A stretch of 28,672 nt of DNA from CAUZFZ01 sp963579025 (GTDB lineage Bacteria > Planctomycetota > Planctomycetia > Planctomycetales > Planctomycetaceae): contig CAUZFZ010000140.1 of the NCBI GenBank assembly GCA_963579025.1, positions 1 through 28,672 on the forward strand. The letters are read 5' to 3'. The notes below the pieces were generated by a model. The model did no database searches. It worked only from the letters and a program-made list of their open reading frames with translations, and had not been told where the DNA came from. Every line of letters starts with the position of its first letter. Position 1 is the stretch's first letter. The position numbers and the translations under genes were made by a program. This document shows positions 1-5,367 of this stretch, piece after piece.

Positions 1-394
1 CCCCCGACGTATCGTCCGTGTTCTGAAGTTGTGTCACTACCCGCTGAAGGCGCACCTCGTCCGTGACTGGCTTGCCGGCGCAAATGTCTTCTTCGCCAAA
101 CACGGCAATTTGTACGGAGCCAACTCCCCGCTTGCCGGCGCGGTTGAGTGTGTAACGCTGGTGGTCGCAGATGATGAACAGCGTGCCGTCTTCCGCCTCG
201 GCTCTGATTGGAAGCCGCCCGCCGGAGATCTTCGCAACGTAGGTTTGCAGCTCAGCCGCCGCCAACCGCGCCGGAGATTCGCTGATGATAATTTCAGCGT
301 AAGCCTTTCCTTCATCAACGAGAAACTGGTCCTCGGCTTCCACCTGCACGATGGACAGACTGATATGCGCAGACGGCGGTAACAATTCGAAGCT
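1..394 (-). pseudogene. Chimeric remnant: DUF4838-like N-terminus joined to exo-sialidase C-terminus
   Basis: Read on the minus strand, 394 to about 199 encodes a segment like that at 725-492 (EDQFLVDEGKAYAEIIISES, then LAAAELQTYVAKISG), typical of the N-terminal domain of DUF4838/GH67-like secreted planctomycete proteins. At about 198 it passes in frame into AEDGTLFIICDHQRYTLNRA, the C-terminal part of an exo-alpha-sialidase, matching the fragment at 4368-4964. The upstream end is broken: there is no start codon where the paralogue has one, and a one-base difference in the leader region shifts the frame. The downstream end runs off the left edge. I read it as the product of recombination between two decayed carbohydrate-enzyme genes. 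The chimera is seen directly; the family names rest on sequence resemblance. Confidence 0.6.
3..198. repeat. Left copy of 196-bp direct repeat flanking the SIR2/ATP-grasp island
   Basis: This stretch aligns without gaps to 4384-4579 in the same orientation. By hand I count 10 mismatches in 196 positions. It is sialidase C-terminal coding sequence on the minus strand. The similarity stops at CTTCCGCCT, after which this copy continues into DUF4838-like sequence and the other copy continues into sialidase. Confidence 0.85.
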
Positions 395-700
395 AAAAAG
401 GGATCTAAAGTGAGAATCAAAATGAGCTGCGTCCCCTTTAGTCTTTCCTAAAGTGAGAATCAAAATGAGCTGCGTCCCCTTTAGTCTTTCCCGCCTCGGC
501 TCTGATTGGAAGCCGCGCGCCGGAGATCTTCGCAACGTAGGTTTGGAGCTCAGCCGCCGCCAACCGCGTTGAACGCGCCGGAGATTCGCTGATGATAATT
601 TCAGCGTTAGCCTTTCCATTATCAACGAGAAACTGGTCCTCGGCGTTCACCTGCGCCATGGAAAGACTGAATGCGCAGACGGTGGTAACAATTCGAAGCT
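193..700. repeat. Tandem partial duplication of a DUF4838-like 5' end (193-394 and 491-700)
   Basis: The sequence from CCGCCTCGGCTCTGATTGG to AACAATTCGAAGCT occurs at 193-394 and again at 491-700. The second copy has 9 extra bases near 569-577 and scattered substitutions. Both are minus-strand coding for the signal peptide and first domain of a DUF4838-like protein. The 43-bp tandem repeat at 406-491 lies between them. Confidence 0.8.
406..491. repeat. Two perfect 43-bp tandem units
   Basis: Units 406-448 and 449-491 are identical. Each contains AAAGTGAGAATCAAAATGAG followed by CTGCGTCCCCTTTAGTCTTT. The unit lies exactly at the 3' breakpoint of the truncated gene at 492-725 and supplies its last codons and stop. 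On the minus strand it reads GGGGACGCAGCTCATTTTGA, which resembles dispersed REP-like or transposase-associated repeats of environmental bacteria. That resemblance is from memory, not a search. Confidence 0.85.
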
Positions 701-725
701 GTTTCATGGTGATGTCTCGGGGCAT
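438..725 (-). pseudogene. Truncated DUF4838-like secreted protein, N-terminal fragment
   Basis: The preferred start is the ATG at 705-707 (MKQLRIVTTVCAFSLSMAQV), which gives a normal signal peptide with cleavage after VNA. An in-frame ATG at 725 is less likely. The mature part has LVDNGKANAEIIISESPARS and LAAAELQTYVAKISGARLPI, the opening domain of DUF4838 and alpha-glucuronidase-like proteins, usually hundreds of residues long. Here the gene breaks about 70 residues in, at the 43-bp tandem repeats, which add a meaningless tail and a stop. It is therefore a dead fragment, not a small gene. Confidence 0.6.
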
Positions 726-775
726 CGGCTTCCTGTTCCTTCCTTCAATTCCGCCAGCAAGTCAGGGGAGGATGT

Positions 776-803
776 AAAAGAGACCTGCCCTCTGGTTGGT
801 CTC
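776..803 (-). terminator. Possible Rho-independent terminator downstream of the SIR2 gene
   Basis: On the minus strand GAGACC (803-798) pairs with GGTCTC (785-780) across a 12-nt loop and is followed by TTTT (779-776). It lies about 50 bp past the SIR2 stop codon. The stem is only 6 bp, so the call is tentative. Confidence 0.4.
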
Positions 804-854
804 CAAGTACGCTTTATTGACAAGACTGGAAAAGTCCTGCACCCTAGGTCCGAT

Positions 855-2459
855 TCAGCCCACAAACTTGGCAAACTCTTTGTACTTCTTGAATATTAAG
901 AGGTCCTCTTCCTCACCCTTCTTTAATTTCTCTAGGTAGCTAATTCCTTCATGTACATCGACGAAGGCTTCCAAATGGCGGCACGCATCTTTGCACATTG
1001 CTGAGACAGACTTCCTATCTGCATCTGCCAACAACCCGCAAGCACACGCTACGTTGAAATTGAATCGGCAAAATTCGGCGAGTTGTTCCGGCTCTCCTGA
1101 TGCCCGCATTTCGGGCAGCTTGTCCCCACAACTAGCGAAGAGTTTAAGAATCTTCGTGGCAAGTGTTTTTTTCTCTTTTTTACTTTCGCTGAGTTTCACA
1201 GAGCTGACCATTGATACACCCTTAATTAGCGATATATCAACCAACTCGAAATCCGAAATGTCTTTTGCCAAGAGCTCATCGCACTTCTCTGTCAACTCGT
1301 TGACACTCGCCACGACTTCGTCAACTAATGCCGTGTCCCGTCCATTCTCGATTACCCGATCCCGTCTCTTCTGAATTAGCTTTCCTGCAAGGAACAGTTC
1401 TTTGATGACAATTGCGTGATTGACGCGAGTTTTCTGTAACGATTGCACGATTTCCATAGCATCGGCAATGATCTTTTCTGACAGTTCGGAATTGGTCTGC
1501 GCTTTCACGGAATCGGTTAGCTTCGTAATTGTCTTGGATTGTGTGGGGTCGGTTACCTCCTGGGGTAACGGCAGACCAGCATCCTTGCACATCTCGCTCA
1601 TCAGGATGTCAAAAGAGCTGATATCGTAAAAATGTAGGCGATCCGAGTGTCCAGCACTGCTGCTCAACAATTCCGGAATCTCGTCGTCTTTGCGCAAACA
1701 CCAGTGCAGGCCCATCTTTAGGTAGTCATCGTCCTTGAGCATAAACTTGATGATGTCCATGACGGATTCGTCACAGCCCGAATACCCGACAACGATAAGA
1801 CCGAATTCCTTGCAAAACTGCATGAATTTCTCAGTCATATTTTGTGTCAAGCTCCTCGTCTCACTCGACGTATTCCTAATGTTGTTAAATAAGTAGTCTC
1901 CATGCAGCTTTATTATCTTCGGGCGCTTTGACACGAATCGTATTGATTCAAGTTCAGAGTCAAAAGAACACACAAGCGGACGAGCATCAATAAAGCGGTA
2001 CAGTGCGTCATTGATGAGATTGTCGAAGTTCGTCGTGAACATCACGTTAAACAACCGTTTTTCGACCAGCATCGAAAGGTAGAGATACCCGGCGGATGGG
2101 TACTTGCCATCTATGGTTTTCTCGATAAATTCCTGTCGAAGCGCTGTCGTAGGTCTAAAAAACTCGAACAATACTGAGTAATCGGACGGCTTGATGAGTT
2201 CGCCGGATTGATCCGCTTTCCATTTCTCATAGAAGTCACAAAACTTCTTTTCCTGGATGTCGATGTCGGCCAGTCCAGGATGATTATCAGGATCATGACT
2301 TCGCAGTTGTTTTTTCCATTGGTCAACTAGATGTCCTGCCGTTGGTATGTGTGAAGCAGCAGACGCGCCAGCTCCAAGAAAAAGGCAGAATTTAGACTCG
2401 TTGGTTCCGTCTGCAACCAGCTGCGACAGCATTTTTGATGAACGGCGTGTAGTAGTCAT
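855..2459 (-). CDS. SIR2-domain protein, probable NAD-consuming defence effector
   Basis: 534 aa. The N-terminal 300 residues form a SIR2-like fold: FLGAGAS at 27-33 (NAD-binding GAGxS), TTNFDNL at 142-148 (Asn144 and Asp146), KLHGDY at 184-189 with candidate catalytic His186, and VVGYSG at 223-228. Residues from about 300 to 534 are helical, Lys/Glu-rich and match no domain I recognise. Stand-alone SIR2 proteins of this type in bacteria are mostly NAD+ hydrolases of anti-phage systems (as in ThsA, DSR and SIR2-STAND proteins), not protein deacetylases. No zinc-binding Cys quartet typical of sirtuins is visible. Its ATG overlaps the stop of the upstream ATP-grasp gene (ATGA), so translation is probably coupled. 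Composition is AT-rich relative to neighbours: 25 G/C of 60 at 901-960 against 42 of 60 at 6121-6180 in recQ. This suggests recent transfer. The SIR2 assignment is firm; NADase activity and defence are inferred. Confidence 0.88.
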   Translation of the reverse strand: MTTTRRSSKMLSQLVADGTNESKFCLFLGAGASAASHIPTAGHLVDQWKKQLRSHDPDNHPGLADIDIQEKKFCDFYEKWKADQSGELIKPSDYSVLFEFFRPTTALRQEFIEKTIDGKYPSAGYLYLSMLVEKRLFNVMFTTNFDNLINDALYRFIDARPLVCSFDSELESIRFVSKRPKIIKLHGDYLFNNIRNTSSETRSLTQNMTEKFMQFCKEFGLIVVGYSGCDESVMDIIKFMLKDDDYLKMGLHWCLRKDDEIPELLSSSAGHSDRLHFYDISSFDILMSEMCKDAGLPLPQEVTDPTQSKTITKLTDSVKAQTNSELSEKIIADAMEIVQSLQKTRVNHAIVIKELFLAGKLIQKRRDRVIENGRDTALVDEVVASVNELTEKCDELLAKDISDFELVDISLIKGVSMVSSVKLSESKKEKKTLATKILKLFASCGDKLPEMRASGEPEQLAEFCRFNFNVACACGLLADADRKSVSAMCKDACRHLEAFVDVHEGISYLEKLKKGEEEDLLIFKKYKEFAKFVG

Positions 2460-3463
2460 TCGACGGTACCTAATCGATGGATTATCAGTTGCGCGAACTC
2501 GTTTAAAATCGGCCTGCCGGTATTTGCCTCGATCTGTACGAATCCGCCTACGTTAGTTGTGTTGATTTCCGACAATGCTCTTTTGCCGCTGTCATCGACG
2601 AGTGTGTCAATGCCGTAGACTGTAATTCCGATGTCTCTGAGCACGGGGTCCACTCGGTCAATTATCGCGAGTTCATCTTGATCTGGTTCGGCGAATTCTG
2701 ATGTGGCTCCTTGGGCAAGATTGGCCATCCAGTTTCCGGCTCGTGGAACACGAAGTACCGCGCCTAAACAAACTCCTGCCACAACGATTACTCGTTTGTC
2801 GCCTTGTGTAACGTTGTGTAGATAACGCATGGCCATCACGGGAAAGTACGAGTCTGGCAACGACTCAAGGTATTCCTTTGCCGCTTCACCGGATTTGTCT
2901 TTTCCTTCGACCGAAATATCTTCTCGGCTTGCCACCTTGATGATGCCATAGCCGCCGTAACCGCCGAGCGGCTTCAGAACTATTGGATACTTCTGTGCCT
3001 CTTCGATCGCTTCATTCAATGAATTCACGATGCGAAAGTCTGGGCAGAGGTCGGGAAAGTTTTCCAGGAATCGTTTCGAACTGGTGGCGATCAGCCCGGC
3101 AGGACTGTTCACGTATTGCGCGTTCGGTGCGCACCTCTCCACAAAGGCGAAGTACTTATACAATCGGTCAGGATCATCAACGATTCGATCAATGCGAAAG
3201 AAGATCACGTCGAAATCAGCGATGTCGCATTGTTGCATTCGCCCGCGGATGTAGTAGTCGTTACGGCGATCGAAGCTGAATCCGTCATCAATCTCCACGA
3301 ATTCCACAACCGACGTCTTCTCGTTGAAATGGTCAACCGAGATGTCCAGGCTCGTGGTGTATACGCCGATATCAGGGAAGTTGGCCTTAATGGCCTTTGG
3401 CAGGGCGTACACGGAATCGTACGACTTGTGTGTTGTGTGTGACGTTAGCATTAACAGTTTCAT
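2456..3463 (-). CDS. GshB-like ATP-grasp ligase
   Basis: 335 aa, with the same order of motifs as prokaryotic glutathione synthetase (about 315 aa): an N-terminal Rossmann-like domain ending in NSPAGL at 119-124; the ATP-binding segment IVLKPLGGYGGYGI at 161-174 with Lys164; GDKRVIVV at 221-228 with Arg224; VLRVPRAGNWMANLAQG at 236-252; and the metal-binding Glu/Asn pair in LSEINTTN at 297-304. Enzymes of this superfamily join a carboxylate to an amine through an acyl-phosphate. A true glutathione synthetase would normally sit with or near gshA; here the only partner is the SIR2 gene, overlapped by 4 bp. The substrate is therefore unknown and probably not gamma-glutamylcysteine. GGAAG about 9 bases before the ATG supports the start. 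Housekeeping GshB is the alternative and is less likely given the context. Confidence 0.85.
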   Translation of the reverse strand: MKLLMLTSHTTHKSYDSVYALPKAIKANFPDIGVYTTSLDISVDHFNEKTSVVEFVEIDDGFSFDRRNDYYIRGRMQQCDIADFDVIFFRIDRIVDDPDRLYKYFAFVERCAPNAQYVNSPAGLIATSSKRFLENFPDLCPDFRIVNSLNEAIEEAQKYPIVLKPLGGYGGYGIIKVASREDISVEGKDKSGEAAKEYLESLPDSYFPVMAMRYLHNVTQGDKRVIVVAGVCLGAVLRVPRAGNWMANLAQGATSEFAEPDQDELAIIDRVDPVLRDIGITVYGIDTLVDDSGKRALSEINTTNVGGFVQIEANTGRPILNEFAQLIIHRLGTVE

Positions 3464-3489
3464 GATTCAGTCTTCCGTGCTTGAGCAAT

Positions 3490-3524
3490 TTGCACCAGTG
3501 CAATTGTAGTTGCGGCTGGTGCAA
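3490..3524. promoter_or_regulatory. Palindrome and inverted repeat before the ATP-grasp gene (possible operator)
   Basis: TTGCAC-CA-GTGCAA (3490-3503) is a near-perfect 14-bp palindrome, and its left half plus AG pairs again with CTGGTGCAA at 3516-3524. It fills the 73-bp gap between the 109-aa gene and the ATP-grasp gene, upstream of the latter's GGAAG site. No T-run follows, so an operator or attenuator fits better than a terminator. The function is inferred. Confidence 0.4.
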
Positions 3525-3536
3525 TGGGAATTAAAT

Positions 3537-3866
3537 TCAGGAGGGATCGTCGGCGTATCGGGAAACGCTCTCTTCCAGTAACTGTGCCGCAACTTGCATC
3601 GGGCTGACTTGGCGGCCATCGCCGCTCAGCTTTTCCGCCAACGCGGTGAGTTGTTCCTTCGTTTCCTCGGTCATCGGTACCTTGCCTTGCAGAACCCAGT
3701 TTGGATCGCTGGGGCGACCGGGTCGGAGCCCTTGGCTCGGTTGCAACCGCGACGTGAGGATTCGGGCGAGGCGTGCCATGCCGAACGCGCCGCCGCCAGT
3801 GTCAGGGACTTCGCCTTTCACCGTCGCACCGAGTTTCTTCGCAATCGTATTCACGTTCTTAGCCAT
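3537..3866 (-). CDS. Conserved small protein, second of an overlapping pair
   Basis: 109 aa, unknown function. It opens with MAKNVNTIAKKLGATVKGEV, followed by a Gly-rich turn, a basic middle (RLARILTSRLQPSQGLRPGR) and an acidic, helical C-terminal third that includes TEETKEQLTALAEKLSGDGR and SPMQVAAQLLEESVSRY. The last part looks like a short helix-turn-helix or ribbon-helix-helix-like module, but I cannot assign a family. The start is well supported: GGAGGG lies 9-14 bases before the ATG, inside the end of the upstream gene, and the two genes overlap by 8 bp. Such coupling and size resemble a toxin-antitoxin or chaperone-client pair, which is only an inference. Confidence 0.72.
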   Translation of the reverse strand: MAKNVNTIAKKLGATVKGEVPDTGGGAFGMARLARILTSRLQPSQGLRPGRPSDPNWVLQGKVPMTEETKEQLTALAEKLSGDGRQVSPMQVAAQLLEESVSRYADDPS

Positions 3867-4260
3867 TGGTTTGACCCTCCAAAGGAAACGCTATTTCGAG
3901 ATAGTCACGATCAATGACCAGTCCCACAGCGCCCTGCTGAGTTTCGGTTCCCATTTCCAACAGAAATGTTCTCAGTTCGTCGGCCTGTTCTTCAATCAGC
4001 TTTTCGGACGTGTAGCAGTTCATGATGACCGGCTCGTCGAAGACCAATTCGTTGGCTCGATCGTCATCACGCCAGACACCTTTCGCTTTTGGGAACGCTG
4101 TTGCTCCTCCAAACGCCGAGCCGAGAAAGTTGAGAGCGCGATCGACCCAAGTTTCCTGATCGATCGGCTGCTCGAATCGGTCAACGCTCGGAATGAACAG
4201 CACCAGAAGCGTTGCCGCTCCCTTTTTTGCACCGAGCGTGTTTGCCAGCTTTTTCTTCAT
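3859..4260 (-). CDS. Conserved small protein, first of an overlapping pair
   Basis: 133 aa, unknown function. The sequence is well structured: a basic start (MKKKLANTLGAKKGAATLLV), a beta strand (LFIPSV), an amphipathic segment DQETWVDRALNFLGSAFGGA, the motif FPKAKGVWRDD, then FDEPVIMNCYT and a final AVGLVIDRDYLEIAFP. I have a recollection of very similar hypothetical proteins in scattered cyanobacteria and planctomycetes, always short and uncharacterised, but cannot name a domain. No signal peptide or membrane segment is visible. The downstream 109-aa gene starts within its last codons, so the two are probably made together. Base composition is closer to the host than that of the SIR2 gene, which may mean the pair and the SIR2/ATP-grasp genes arrived separately. 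Confidence 0.75.
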   Translation of the reverse strand: MKKKLANTLGAKKGAATLLVLFIPSVDRFEQPIDQETWVDRALNFLGSAFGGATAFPKAKGVWRDDDRANELVFDEPVIMNCYTSEKLIEEQADELRTFLLEMGTETQQGAVGLVIDRDYLEIAFPLEGQTNG

Positions 4261-4367
4261 CGAGATGCGTCCCTAATGCGCGTCAAGTCAGTATTCGTAG
4301 TATCGGACTTGTTGGGCCGAAAGTCAACTTTTGGGGCAGAAAGTCGTTTGCAGGTGTAGACCGATCT

Positions 4368-4964
4368 TCATTTCTTAAGTGCTCCCGACGTGTCGTCCGT
4401 GTTCTGAAGTTGTGTCACGACCTGGTGAAGGCGCACTTTGTCCGTGACTGGCTTGCCCGCGCGAATGTCTTCTTCGCTAAACACGGCAATTTGTACGGAG
4501 CCAACTCCCCGCTTGCCGGCGCGGTTGAGTGTGTAACGCTGGTGGTCGTAGATGATGAACAGCGTGCCGTCTTCCGCCTGAATACCGTCGGGATACGACG
4601 ACTCTCGTGCATCCAGTAGCAGCTCGCGTTTCCACGTCGCTGGGTCGTTGTCCGACACAAACGCCGTCATGTGAGAGCGTTTTCCGTCTGGTGAGTTGTT
4701 TCGCACCAGCAGTAACGCTCCGGAGTTCAGCCGACGAATGAAGAATCGTTTGTTGGCGAACATTCGGCCCTGCAGGTCGAGCGATCCTTCACTCCACGTT
4801 CGACCGCCATCGGTGGAGACGCTCTGTGCGATTCCGCCTGTATTTCGCAGCAGCATCCACAGGCTGCCGTCACCACGCTCGACGATCATGTGCTCATCGA
4901 CTCGTGTGCCGCGAATGCGGACCTGACCGATGCGTTCGAACGACTTGATCACGCATTGGCCCAC
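4368..4964 (-). pseudogene. Exo-alpha-sialidase, C-terminal half only
   Basis: About 198 residues with hallmarks of a BNR-type sialidase: an Asp-box SVSTDGGRTWSEG, FFIRRLNSGALLLVRNNSPDG, KRSHMTAFVSDN, SSYPDGIQAEDGTLFIIYDH with the usual acidic residue, and RYTLNRAGKRGVGSVQIAVF. Intact family members are about 400 aa or more with a signal peptide and four to five Asp-boxes. Here the N-terminal half is missing, and the reading frame begins right beside the palindromic element at 4969-5045. The C-terminus ends normally at a stop (4368-4370). A 5' truncated relic is the simplest reading. The segment 4384-4579 is duplicated at 3-198. Confidence 0.75.
4384..4579. repeat. Right copy of the 196-bp direct repeat
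   Basis: Same orientation as 3-198, with 10 mismatches by eye. The two copies bracket about 4.2 kb that carries the four-gene block. Recombination between them would remove the whole block as a circle. Confidence 0.85.
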
Positions 4965-4968
4965 CGAT

Positions 4969-5045
4969 GTACGCCGGACATTCCTGTCCGGCGCTCAATT
5001 GTTTTCGGCAACAGCACTGACGACGGACAGGAATGTCCGGCGTAC
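4969..5045. repeat. 77-bp palindromic element with perfect 22-bp inverted ends (MITE/REP-like)
   Basis: The left arm 4969-4990 (GTACGCCGGACATTCC, then TGTCCG) is the exact reverse complement of the right arm 5024-5045. Each arm folds on itself as CGGACA-TTCC-TGTCCG. The 33-bp spacer has no coding content. It lies exactly at the broken 5' end of the sialidase fragment. Similar GCCGGACATTCCTGTCCGGC elements are, as far as I recall, dispersed in planctomycete genomes. Confidence 0.8.
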
Positions 5046-5047
5046 GG

Positions 5048-5314
5048 TTAAGCGGGCTCATGTGTGATCAAGGTCCGATCGAACGACTTGCTCTGATCCG
5101 TCGATCGATACACGTTGGAACCACATTCGTCGCCGAGGTCGTGAGTCAGCATTTCGATCATGTACGGCGCGAGTTCCTCGGCATCGAAATTGACGTTTCG
5201 GCACGCTGGTGTTGTCTCGCCATAAGCCCAGAGGCAGCCAGTGACTGGGGCTTCCAGCCGCAGATTGCCGGATAGCAAGCCGAATTCAGCGTCCGCTGCG
5301 AGCGCTTGCTGCCA
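5048..5314 (-). pseudogene. Possible remnant with one Asp-box-like motif
   Basis: On the minus strand an open stretch between stops reads LLSGNLRLEAPVTGCLWAYG, then NVNFDAEELAPYMIEMLTHD and SNVYRSTDQSKSFDRTLI. The last part looks like an Asp-box (STDQxKSF) with the Gly lost, and it resembles the KSFERIG start of the sialidase fragment on the other side of the palindrome. There is no credible ATG and no RBS. It may be further debris of the same sialidase or of another secreted enzyme. The residue mix looks protein-like but the identification is weak. Confidence 0.3.
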
Positions 5315-5367
5315 TCAAGGTGTGCGGTGTGTACACTTCTCCCCCTTCCGCAAGCGAGGTGTGCACA

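Noticed and set aside
406..491. CRISPR array
   Set aside because: The two units are directly adjacent with no spacers, and there are no cas genes nearby.
2456..3463. Housekeeping glutathione synthetase gshB
   Set aside because: The fold fits, but the partner is a SIR2 gene rather than gshA, and the locus is an AT-rich island, so I give no gene symbol.
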